Shown: in pieces, positions 11,514 to 22,300 of the stretch | How the letters are laid out: every line of letters starts with the position of its first letter | Position numbering within the stretch: the first letter of the stretch is position 1 | Origin: Lindgomyces ingoldianus | Lineage: Eukaryota; Ascomycota; Dothideomycetes; Pleosporales; Lindgomycetaceae | NCBI RefSeq assembly: GCF_010093535.1 | Contig: NW_022985204.1 | Span: 532,351 to 581,428 of the forward strand | DNA length: 49,078 nt | Direction: 5' to 3' | The notes under the pieces: generated by a model | Databases searched by the model: none | Told to the model about the DNA's origin: nothing | Seen by the model: the letters and a program-made list of their open reading frames with translations, nothing else | Position numbers and translations under genes: made by a program

Positions 11514-12896
11514 ATGGCTGTGAAGCCCGTGGACAGGTTTAGTTTTCCACTCATTCCTTTTATTCTCGTGTTCTCAACTGTGTCTTGCTTTGCCATGCCT
11601 GCTAATACTATTCCTCAGTCTCAAATGGAGGCATCGGTCCCCGCCATCACCCAACAGGCGCTGCAGTGGGAGAAAGACCAATGGACTAGCGGTTCCGTCT
11701 TTGAAGATTCATTCTACACGGCCCCGAGCAATTCCTCAAATGCTGCTCCTGGGACCCTTCTGAAGGTTGAACAAACCACAAACACATCCTGTTATGCTCT
11801 TCCCCCAGCGACTGCACTCTCGCGCATCATTTACCAATCGCAAACGCTCAATGGCACCTTGGTCCCCGTCTCGGCATATATTTTGTGGCCCTTCTCGCCA
11901 AGGGCTTCTTCGGATGGATACCAAGTTGTTGCGTGGTCCCATGGAACCAGCGGCATCGGGCCCGACACGGCCCCTTCGCACCAGATCAATCTGTGGCAGC
12001 ATTATTTGGGACCCTTCAATCTTGCGCTTCAGGGATATGTTGTTGTTGCAACTGATTATGCGGGTCTTGGAGTGTCCAAGACTGATTCTGGGGAGCCAAT
12101 TGTCCACGAATATCTCACATCGCCGTCGCAGGCAAACGACGTCTTCTACTCCGTCCAGGCGGCACGGGAAGCTTTTCCAGAGCTCGGAAAGCAATTTGTG
12201 GTAATAGGACATTCGCAAGGCGGGGGGTCTGCCTGGGCGGCCGCCCAACGCCAGGCCATCAAGCCCGCCGATGGATACCTCGGCGCCGTCGCAGTTTCGC
12301 CTGTGACGAGTGTTCTTAAAGAGGAGGAGCCGATCCGCTCCTTCCTTGGTTTTGGAATGCTATCAGCGATTACGGCCTACTTTCCAGAGTTTAATCTATC
12401 AGACGTTCTCACGACAGAAGGCCTCGAGAGACACACGCTTGTGAAGCAGCTCGATGCCACCGCAACGACGAGTCTGACCGTAATCTCCGACGTAGCACTA
12501 TTCCAGTCCAACTGGACTCAAAATCCTTACATTCAGAGATATCAAACTCTTGTTCTGAATGGCGGTAAAGCGATCGCGAAGCCACTCCTGGTGATCCATG
12601 GCGAGGCTGACCCGAACCTCAATATCACCGTCACCGCAGCTGCGGTAGAGGAGACTGTGCAGAAATTCCCTGATGCGCCTCTCGAATTTATTCGTGTGCC
12701 AGGGGTCACGCATAATGCGGCGCTGACCAGCTCTCAACGAGTCTGGATGGATTGGATTTCGGATAGATTTGCTGGCAAGGCTACATGCTCCACCGGCGGA
12801 GAAATGGAGACCAAAGCAGCGAGGCCGCTGGACGCTTATCAGCCTGAGCTGAACTGGTATCTATCTCTGGCAACAGCATTTTACCAGACACCGTAA
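11514..12896 (+). CDS. Secreted lipase of the fungal secretory lipase (LIP) family
   Basis: Single-exon gene, 460 residues. Residues about 1-28 are a hydrophobic signal peptide (FPLIPFILVFSTVSCFA). The alpha/beta-hydrolase triad is visible: nucleophile Ser234 in GHSQGG, an acid at Asp366 in HGEADPN, and His400 in GVTHNAAL. SHGTSG at about 142-147 is the oxyanion-side loop typical of Candida antarctica lipase A relatives. Several N-glycosylation sequons (e.g. NGT at 113, NWT at 333) suit a secreted enzyme. Family role: hydrolysis, sometimes synthesis, of carboxylic esters outside the cell. Because the neighbouring PKS ends in an acyltransferase expected to make esters, this enzyme may cleave or remodel the product; that is inference. 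It is divergent from the MFS gene and intact. Confidence 0.9.
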   Translation: MAVKPVDRFSFPLIPFILVFSTVSCFAMPANTIPQSQMEASVPAITQQALQWEKDQWTSGSVFEDSFYTAPSNSSNAAPGTLLKVEQTTNTSCYALPPATALSRIIYQSQTLNGTLVPVSAYILWPFSPRASSDGYQVVAWSHGTSGIGPDTAPSHQINLWQHYLGPFNLALQGYVVVATDYAGLGVSKTDSGEPIVHEYLTSPSQANDVFYSVQAAREAFPELGKQFVVIGHSQGGGSAWAAAQRQAIKPADGYLGAVAVSPVTSVLKEEEPIRSFLGFGMLSAITAYFPEFNLSDVLTTEGLERHTLVKQLDATATTSLTVISDVALFQSNWTQNPYIQRYQTLVLNGGKAIAKPLLVIHGEADPNLNITVTAAAVEETVQKFPDAPLEFIRVPGVTHNAALTSSQRVWMDWISDRFAGKATCSTGGEMETKAARPLDAYQPELNWYLSLATAFYQTP

Positions 12897-13756
12897 AGTC
12901 CGGTGCATGCTCGTGCGCACGGGCCGTCCGTTATTTATCCAGTCCCGTCGCGGTGGTCTAGCCCCCAAAATGAAGTTTTGTTGGTTTGAACTCTGAAATC
13001 CGTCTGTTTGGTAACGAACCTTTCGTCATGCAGTCGTATTGGTGACAGCAGCCTTGGAATTTGCTCAAAACGGGGGAGTGACAATGGGAACAAGGATTAT
13101 TCCGCAAGCCATCGCCGATCGCTCACCTATATTCTTCTCATCAGAAGGCCTATCCTTTCCCTCTGCAAGCAGACGGAAATCCTACGGACTGTTTATTTAA
13201 TTAAGCCACTCTGGTTTCGCTCTTTTATGATACAGCTGCCACAGCAATAATTAATATGGCACAGATAAGAGCCCTGCCAACAGCTCTCATTGTTGGTCCC
13301 TCGATTTTTCCTTTTGAGTAATCGTGACTGGTTGCGGAAATTGGGGTCTTTCATGCACTGGCCAGCTCCTGCCTAGGGTCAGGATGAACCCACCGTGGAT
13401 GTACTGACACTGGGGCAGAGTGGCGATTAGGGTCCGAGATCCCTGCACGAAAAGTCCGAAGGACGAAGCATCATATCAACGAAGCACTGCACAATATGGT
13501 TCTCAAATCTAATCTGTCCACCTTTTCAGAAGGTGTCACGGAGTATACATATGAAACGGATGGATGGTCACCTTTTGCTCGTTAAATGCATGTTTTGCTA
13601 TTTGCGTGCGTCCGAAGGAACTCTAGAGTGAGTCGCCTATTTCACCTCACTGGTATGACCTGCCGCGCCCTTCCTCCCGAAATACCATCAAGTTCCGCAG
13701 CTTTTCAATTACTGAAGATGATCCATGCCAGTGGTCGTTGAGCTCCTGACGATGCC
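12897..13756. other. Intergenic, no gene seen
   Basis: Normal base composition. Holds the 3' end of the lipase gene and the promoter of the rhodopsin-domain gene. An 80-codon open frame here has no recognisable features and is probably chance. Confidence 0.4.
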
Positions 13757-15127
13757 ATGGCCCCGAATAACGATCCTATTGATCTATCAGAAAATCACAA
13801 CGTGGAGGTCATTTCTATTGCCGTAGTCTTCTCGTCTCTCTCCCTTCTGTGTCTATCAGCACGCTTAGTGTCACGTAAGCTGCGGCGTCAGGCCTTTTCG
13901 GTGGATGACATGCTGTTAGTTTGTTCGTGGGTAAACACAGCTCTTTCTCTATGTTCTTCTATGCTATCCGATCATACAAGTGTTTCTGAGCTGAAGATAC
14001 ACTCTTGCAGATCATCGGGCTCAGCGAGAGCGTCATGTTTGGAGCAGGTAAGGCTGTCCTCGTTAACAGTGCTTCACTAACGCTGCTCATAAATGAGTAC
14101 ATACTGACGGCGGGACCCAGCAACGAAATTTGCCAAGGGCGGGTACCACCAAGGTGCATTGACAAAAAATGACGTAGTTGCACTCCAAAAGGTAGATATG
14201 TCCAATCTCTACTCAAAGATGGCGTTACTGAAAGGTTCCTGCGTATAGGTCTTTTATGCGAGCTCATTCCTCCAGACGAGTACGCTTGCGCTCGCTAAGC
14301 TGTCTCTTCTTGTTTTGCTCCATCGGGTATTTGAAATTATGCGGGGATTTCAAATTACTTGCTGGGTGCTGGGAGTCATTGTATCCTTTTGGTGGACTGC
14401 CACATTCTTTGCGGGAGCCTTTATCTGCTATCCGGCCTCTCACATTTGGCAGCCCAATGAGTCTGGTACCTGCGGAAACCAAGTACTATTGGATCTTATT
14501 AGTCCAATCCCTTGGGTACTCACAGATTTTATCATCCTCATCGCCCCTATCCCCGTTATACGTAAGCTTCAATTGCCAAAAGAGCAGCGAATTCGTGTGT
14601 TTGCTGCATTTTTGATTGGAGCAATGTAAGCCACACGATAAATTGGTCAGTGTTTCGGCTGATGGGTAGACAGAACCTGTATTGTTTCGGTGATTCGCTA
14701 CCGGACTCTATTTTATCCCCTGGATGACTTTTCTTGTAAGTGTCCTCTAACATATCCATGACCGCCATCGTCTCTGACATCGCGCTCAGGGGGGATTATA
14801 CCTGCGGCTGACTGGAATCTCATTGAGATACATGTCACAATTATGTGTCCGGCCCTGCTCACTTCTAGGCCAGTTGTGGCTTGGTTGATTTCCAATCTAC
14901 GCCCGAGGTGGGTTTCTTTAGCGAGTTTGACTTGGACGAGACTCCCACGATCGAGAGCAACTGGAGAAACTAGTAACTTATCAGCAACAAAAGGCGCATC
15001 TACTTCTAATCAGAACAAGGTCTCTGGGAGTTCGGCTGAACTTAGAGAGGTCGTAAATAAACCCCATCCCAGTGATAGCAGTTTGGTGGCAGCATATGAT
15101 ATACCTGAAGGGCATGAATGGGTCTGA
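13757..15127 (+). CDS. Fungal rhodopsin-domain (Pth11/SAT4-like) integral membrane protein
   Basis: Six exons (13757-13930, 14011-14047, 14121-14191, 14249-14625, 14674-14735, 14790-15127) join in frame to 352 residues; introns are 48-80 bp, with a CACTAAC-type branch site in the second. Hallmarks of the family: FSVDDMLL after TM1, a central FYAS...ALAKLSLL helix, the FICYP...W...GTCGNQ loop, TDFIILIAPIPVIRKLQLPKEQR, then VIRYRTL...DDFSWG and LIEI. About seven membrane helices are expected, with a polar C-terminal tail. Genes of this family often lie in secondary-metabolite clusters, but their biochemical role is mostly unknown; some are GPCR-like. The first junction (TGG then GTAAAC) is the least certain, and the tail after residue about 280 could contain another intron. 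Confidence 0.8.
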
Positions 15128-15602
15128 GAATAAGCCCGAATGTAAACAACGACCCAAAAAACGAAAGGAGTAGCCAATTATTATCTATAAAGCTTCTAGT
15201 ATTCTTTCTTAGGGCCTAGCCCACCTCTAGAAACAAACCCATTCCTGTGTTCATTAGCTCAACTTGCGCACTAAGCCAGACCCGTAACCGTCTACAAGTT
15301 TCAATTAGACCATGACACCAAAGAAAGAATAGATTGGAGACTCACGCTATCTCAATAAACAATTTCGGCACTGTAACTTTCTGTGGCTGGCTGAGATTTT
15401 ACCATTAAATCCTTCAATCTTTCGAATGAGACAATCCATGCTGGGTGAACACACCGCCAGTTTCATTCGCAGATCACAGAACTATTCAGAAATCAACCTT
15501 AAACTGCAGAAGGCCACTGTAGAGAACCTCCCCATCCAAAAGCCTTGAAACACGTTTGCACATGCACAAGGGTAGGGCCTCGTGCTCCGGTTATCGACTG
15601 AC

Positions 15603-15664
15603 ATCATGTACCAACGGGAATCATGTAACAACGGGAATTATATATGAACGGGCATCATAAATGA
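15603..15664. repeat. 17-bp tandem repeat in the PKS promoter
   Basis: Units begin at 15603, 15620, 15637 and 15654 (last one partial). The first two, atcatgtaccaacggga and atcatgtaacaacggga, differ at one base; the third is more diverged. The constant core is aacggg. It may be a cluster of regulator sites or a chance minisatellite. Confidence 0.7.
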
Positions 15665-15735
15665 ATTACACTCCAGTCCGTGGCAGGCCTTCGCACCTCT
15701 TACCTCTCGGGAAATGATCTTATTGGTTTGGATAT

Positions 15736-15761
15736 GGTTGGATTTCGGGGCGAATCCAACC
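15736..15761. promoter_or_regulatory. Perfect 9-bp inverted repeat, possible regulator site
   Basis: GGTTGGATT, an 8-bp spacer (tcggggcg), then AATCCAACC, about 600 bp before the PKS start. The dyad suits a dimeric regulator. No regulator gene is present in the window to pair it with. Confidence 0.45.
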
Positions 15762-16165
15762 CAACCTGCCGGATCCTACAATTCACTCCAGAATCGAATC
15801 CAGGTTAGATGACTTAGCGAGCAACCTAAGTAGGAATAAGCCCCTTCTGTCGTCGGTCTGATGCTGAATTATTAGGCTAATCCATTTGCATCAAGCCCCC
15901 AAAACCAAGGGTCGACATCCTCAAAGTAGCCAGGTACGCCGACTTCACCCCAAACAAATGAAATGGTTGCCTCTGCCTGTGACGGAGTCCGGTGTCATTG
16001 CCCAAAACACAGTATCGCTAATCCACGCGCGGAGGCGCCGCAGAAAGATATCCCTCCTTCTATCACGGCCCCTAGTCAAGGGTAGCTCGCAAATGAGCCG
16101 TTACACTACAGCAGGAAATGTAAAGGAGCTGGGTCGATGACAGTTGTGATACTTAAGTGGAGTGG

Positions 16166-16172
16166 TATAAAT
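16166..16172 (+). promoter_or_regulatory. TATA-like box of the PKS gene
   Basis: tataaat, about 190 bp upstream of the PKS start codon. Initiation some 30 bp downstream would start the mRNA at about 16197 and would exclude the upstream ATG at 16192. Confidence 0.4.
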
Positions 16173-16360
16173 CAGTTTATAGAATAGCGGAATGATGAAG
16201 CAGTATCCCAAATCACCGTCTCAATTCTTTAGCAGCCGAAATCACGGAAAGTCATACAGAACAATCACGCCTGAAGCATATCTCTGCAAGGACGAAAACA
16301 AAGAAAGACAGCACTTGCCAAGACGTCTCCTTTCAAGTCCCTTCGCTTGTCGCCTTTTCC

Positions 16361-19300
16361 ATGATGATGCAGAACACCACATGCCCCATAGCTATCATTG
16401 GAATGGGCTGCCGCCTCCCTGGCGGAGCTAATGACCCGGAAAAGCTCTGGGATATGCTTTCAGCGGGCCGCGATGCTTGGTCCAAAGTTCCCGCGGATCG
16501 TTTCAATTCTGGATCTTTCTATCACCCCAATCCAGATATGAACGGAACAATCAGTCATCAGGGAGGGCATTTCCTAGACCAGGATCTCTCGATGTTTGAT
16601 CCTTCATTTTTTGGCATCTCTTCGGCTGAGGCTCATGCCATGGACCCTCAACAGCGATTGCAGCTCGAGACAGCTTACGAAGCCCTCGAAAATGCGGGCG
16701 TTCCTTTGGACAAGATCCAAGGCTCAGATACGGCTGTTTACATGGCCACGTTTGCTCGGGATTACGATCGGATAATGTATAAGGATACCGACGATATAGC
16801 AAAGTATCACATGACAGGTACAGGGGATGCTATCCTCTCTAATCGTGTTTCGTATGTCTTCGACCTGAAAGGCCCCTCTATGACAATCGACACGGGCTGT
16901 TCAGGGAGCATGGTCGCCTTGCACCAAGCATGTCTCAGCATTCAGACGGGGGAGTCATCCCTTGCACTCGTTGGGGCGAGCAACTTGATCTTGTCTCCAG
17001 ACCAGATGATTCCAATGACACTCTTGCAGTGAGTACTCGACCGGCTATCATTGAATATGGTCAATTACCTGACCCTGATTCTAGTATTCTGAATAATAGA
17101 GGTCGTTGCTTTACATTTGACGCCAGAGGCTCCGGATATGGACGAGGCGAGGGCGCTGCCTGTCTCGTTCTCAAGCGGTTGGACGCTGCGTTGGAAGACG
17201 GTGATCCAATTCGGGCAGTCATCCATGGTACAGGTGTGAACCAGGACGGCAAGACGTCGTCCGGCATTGCTGTCCCAAGTCAAAAGTCTCAAGAAACCCT
17301 CGCTAAGTCCGTTTACTACCGTGCCGGCTTAGATCCCAATAAAGTGGGTTATGTGGAGGCGCATGGAACTGGTACTGTTGCAGGAGATGCAATCGAAACT
17401 GGATCTATCTCGAACGTTTTCTGTTGCGGGCGAAACGCGGACCAGCCGCTCGTCATCGGCTCCATAAAGGCGAATATCGGCCACCTCGAAAGCGCGAGCG
17501 GAATATCCGGTCTCATCAAAACGGTGCTGATGCTCGAACGAGGAAAGATTGTCGCAAATTTGAATTTCGAGAAGCTGAAGCCGAATCTTGATTTTGAGGG
17601 CCGTAAATTGAGGGTAAGATTTCCGTTAGCTCTCCTAGAGACATTCGCTGATAACATCTGAAGATTGCTAGGATAATTGAAGATTGGCCGCTGCCGGTAA
17701 CGGGCCAGCGACTTGCTTCTGTGAACAGTTTCGGCTATGGGGGTACGAATGGGCATGCGATCTTGGCCTCATATCAACCTCACGACAACCCTGAGTCGAA
17801 CGGAGTTCCTCGGAGTTGTATCACTTCAAAACAGCTAACAAATGGGACCCTTTTCGTGAATGGAAAGGGCATGTCTCAGCTCAAGGGGTGTCCGACTTTA
17901 CTGGTTTTGACTGCAAAATCAGAGAAATCGTTACTCCAGCAGGCTGATAGAATGAAAGAATGGGCACAGTCCCGTGAGATCAAAGAGGATGACTTGCGGA
18001 ACCTCTCCTATACTCTTTGCTCGAGACGCACGTTAATGAACTGGAGATGCAGTATCGTGGTCCCTTCTCCCAATCATCTCGTACCGATGCTGAATCAACG
18101 ACCGCTTAGGACGACCAGAACATCGCATAGTGTGCAAGTGGCCTTTGTTTTCTCCGGACAAGGGGCTCAATGGATTGGTATGGGCCAAGAGCTCATGATG
18201 GTCAATTCGAAATATATGGAATCATTGCGCAAGTCAGACGAGATTTTGCAAAGCCTAGGTTCCACCGTTAGTGTTATTGAAGAGTTGCTCCTTGATGATG
18301 CCACCTCACGCATCAATCAGAGTGAGATCGCTCAGCCCGCAGTAACGGCAATCCAGATTGCGCTTGTGGATCTCCTGCAGGCTTGTGGGATAACACCTAA
18401 GGCGGTTCTAGGCCACTCTAGTGGAGAGATCGCGGCGTCATATGCAGCGGGTGCGCTCACACATTTCGGGGCTATAGCGGCGTCCTATCATAGAGCATTT
18501 GTCGCAGCCATGGTACGATGTAAATCTAACGTGCCAGGCGGCATGATGGCAGTTGGCCTCGGCGAGGCCGAAGTTCTTGAGCTCATGTCACGGATGTCGA
18601 TTTCGCCAGGCAGCCTGGAAATTGCGTGTGTGAATAGCCCAGAAAGTACGACAGTCTCCGGGGATTACTCGTCCATATTATCCTTCCAGTCGATACTTGC
18701 ACAGGGCAACATATTCAACAGGATCCTGAAGGTAGATACTGCCTACCATTCTTTCCACATGAAAAGGGTTGCGGGAGAATATCGAGAACGCCTCGCCGGA
18801 TTAGAATCTACTAAACCTATTGGGACTATATTCCTGTCGTCCGTTACAGGGACCGAAAAGACCACAGGGTTCGGGTCGGACTATTGGGTTGAGAATTTGG
18901 TCTCCAAGGTCCGTTTCTCGGAAGGCCTAGTGGCCATGTGCAACGCTATGAAAACGCTCGTGGTGCCGGATTCCACCTGCATATTTATAGAAATTGGGCC
19001 ACACAGTGCGCTTTCAGGGCCTTTCCACCAGACTCTGAGCTCATTGTCGTATTCGTACGGACAGAATGTGTACATCTCAACCTTGCTACGGAAAAAGAAT
19101 GCCATAACATGTATGGTCGAAGCAGTTGGTAGAGTCTTTGAACTGGGATCGGTGGTCAACTTTGAGGGGCTCCCCACGTCAAGAAACCACTACGAGCGAC
19201 CTACTGTGTTACGGGATTTGCCCCCATACAGCTGGGAACACAACAACCCCTATTGGCACGAGTCACGAATCAGCAAGGAGCACCGTTTTCGGCAATTCCC

Positions 19301-22300
19301 GCCTCATGATTTATTGGGAGTCAGAGTAGCGGGAACTTCGCCGAACGAGCCGACCTGGCGCAACATCTTGAGCCATGACCGCCTACCTTGGCTTCGCGAT
19401 CATATTGTGGATAACATCACGGTCTTCCCTGGCTCAGGATATCTCTGCATGGCCATTGAAGCAATGCGACAGATTCTAGCCATCCGTAAAGTATCGAGGA
19501 CCCCGGCCGAATATGTTCTTCGGGATATCTCATTTTCCAAAGCCCTCACCATTCCCGAGTCACCTGTAAAGGTGGATCTTCAGCTCAATTTGCGTTCTGT
19601 TCAATCGGTTCCAGACAAATCGTTCTCCGGATGGGAAGAGTTCTCCATCTCGTCTGTGTCCCAGAACAACATTTGGACGGAACATTGCAGAGGGCAGATT
19701 GCCGTTGAATTCGATGATTCTGCTCATGTGACTCTAGAGGGAGATACCACCTGCAACCAAATCTTTAAGGATTGGATCCAGTCTCCTCACGCATGTGAGA
19801 AAACAGATCCCGAAGATATTACATCGCAGCAATTCTATGAGCAATGTCAATCAGTAGGGAACATATACAGACGAACCTTTTCCAATCTTAAGAGAATTAG
19901 CATTAATGGCCAGCGGGCATTCGGAATGGTGGAAACACCAAACATCGTCGAGTGCATGCCATCCAAGTTTGCACAGCCCCATGTTATTCATCCCTCGACG
20001 CTGGACACAGTGTTCCAGCCCAGTTTATTGCTATATCTTCGACATTGTTCTCGCGGTTCGATTATGCCAGTTTTCCTTGACCACATCTCAATTTCTGCAC
20101 GACTAGCTAGTGCGCCCGGCGCAAAGCTGCAGGTGCTTACGAGTCTGAATCCATCAAGCATACGTTCAGCGGTCGTCAACACGGATGTCTTCCAAAACGT
20201 GGATAGCTCAGAACTCGTTCGGGTTCTCCGTGTCACCAATTGCGAGCTGCGTGGATTAGGAGACGCAGAAGCGTCTACTCTCGAAGCTAACACAGAGCGT
20301 CTCATTACTTACAGAATGGAATGGAAGCCTGACATTACGTTCAAATCCCAACCGCCGACTTTACAACCTGAAATTTTGCCAGATCCTCGGGACAAGCATG
20401 CTGAAGAGAAGGCAACCCTGCTCAATCTGTCTGCCTCGTTATACATCAAATCGCTGCTTGCTGCACTTGATGAGGCGAAACCAAAAATCCCTGCAAAGCA
20501 CCACAGGCTTCTAATTGACTGGATGAGAGTGTATGTCGACTCAGATTTGGGCATGAGCCTTCTCTCTACTGATGCAGAGAGCGAATACATAGTTCACACG
20601 AGGGCAAAACTTGCGGGTGTAGAGGGCGAAATAGTTACCCGCACGGGGCCTTGCCTGCTTGATATCGTTACCGGCAAGAGCGACCCTCTCGCAGTCATGC
20701 TCGAAGACAACTTGCTGTATCGCGTATATTCCGAGGACTCTTCTATGCACTGCTACTCCCATCTCACAGAGTATCTGAAAAAATTCTCGTTCAAAAAGCC
20801 GTATCTGAAAGTCTTGGAAGTTGGAGCAGGTACTGGGGGCACGACACTATCTCTTCTCGAGGCACATAGCGACAGCAGTGGGTTGATCTTTAAGAGCTAC
20901 GACTACACGGATATCTCTTCCGGCTTTTTTGATCATGCACATTCAAAGTTCAAGAGTTGGGAAGACATTCTTCGGTTTCGTACTTTAGATATCGAACGAG
21001 ACCCTATCAGTCAAGGGTTCGAGGCACAGGAGTACGACTTGGTCGTCGCATCTAATGTCATCCATGCTACAAAATTTGTGGCCAAAAGCCTTGCTAACGT
21101 TAGAAAGCTGCTAAAGCCAGGTGGAAAGCTCGCTCTGATCGAGACTGTCCACATGACATCCCCGTACATGACGACTTTTGGCCTGCTTCCAGGATGGTGG
21201 GCTGGGATAGACGATGGAAGGATGAATGGACCCCTTCTCTCCGTCTCCAGGTGGAATGAAGTTCTTTTGCAATCGGGCTTTCTTGGGACCGAAATTGCCA
21301 TAAACGACCTCGAGGGTCCCGCGCATCGCTCCTCGCTCATCATATCCGGGACCACACAGAGAGCTGATATACAGGAACACCCTGCCATTAAATTTATCGC
21401 TGGACGCATGACTACGCGCGCTCACGATTTCCGGGCCGAGCTGATCACGGAGCTTGAGAGCAAAGGGACCTCCCCCACGATCATCGAATGGCCATCTGCG
21501 ACCGACATTGACGATTCCATTCATGTCATTATAGACATAGATGGGGACCCGATGACCCTGAATCCGTCCGATGTGCTATTCTCGCACATCTCCAATTTGT
21601 TGATGCGTGCTTCTAAAATACTTTGGATTACCGGAGGTCGAATTCAAACAGGCTGCAGAAATGCTACCCAAGGGCTTGTAACAGGGCTTTCTCGAATTGC
21701 GAGGGCAGAGAACATTACATTGAAAATTGTAACTTTTGATATCCAGCAAGACCTCACGATCAATCGGGGAGGCCTGACACAAGCAATCTCGAAAGTCCTG
21801 CTCACCTGCTTGCAAAACGGACCCCAAAGCAATCTCGAAGATATAGAATTCGTCTACCGAGACAGCCAATTGCTGATTCCGCGCTTGATTCCGGATTACG
21901 CCATTAACGCTGTAGCAATGAGTCCAGGCAAGATACCGAAATTTTCAATGACAAACTTCCATCATCCCACTCGGGGCTTGCGTATGATTGTGCAAAAACC
22001 TGGACTTCTCGACTCTCTGATCTTTGTTGATGACGAAAATGTAGAGGAATCACTGAAGTCAGACGAAATCATAATTCAGACTTCGGCTTGCGGAGTTAAC
22101 TTTAAAGATGTATTCATTTCTCTGGGTCAGATGAAACCAGGAGTTCAAATGACCGGCGAGTGTGCTGGTATTGTAACCAAAGTGGGAAGTGACTTCAAAG
22201 ATTACGTCCAGGCAGGGGATCGGGTGTGCGCATTTCACGCCACTCCATTTGCCAGTCAAGCCAAAGCCCGGGGTTACAATGTCCATGTAATCCCAGACTC

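Larger units (their letters stand above)
15128..16360. promoter_or_regulatory. PKS upstream region
   Basis: 1.23 kb without a convincing gene. It contains a degenerate 17-bp tandem repeat (15603-15664), a 9-bp perfect inverted repeat (15736-15761) and a TATA-like box (16166-16172). An upstream ATG at 16192 opens a 79-codon frame that runs past the PKS start in another frame; it matters only if transcription begins before it. Confidence 0.45.

Noticed and set aside
11736..12248. 170-codon minus-strand frame inside the lipase gene
   Set aside because: It is antisense to the lipase catalytic core and has no features of its own.
15886..16140. 84-codon frame upstream of the PKS
   Set aside because: Basic, low-complexity translation without motif, lying in the promoter region.
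16192..16431. Upstream ORF controlling PKS translation
   Set aside because: Its ATG is probably upstream of the likely transcription start (TATA box at 16166); kept only as a remark.
19420..19470. DH domain as inactive because the Gly of HxxxGxxxxP is Asn
   Set aside because: Asn at this position occurs in active fungal HR-PKS dehydratases as far as I recall, and the catalytic His and Asp are both present.
21011..21524. Minus-strand open frames inside the PKS
   Set aside because: They lie opposite an intact conserved methyltransferase-to-ER region and show no motifs; they are shadows of the coding strand.
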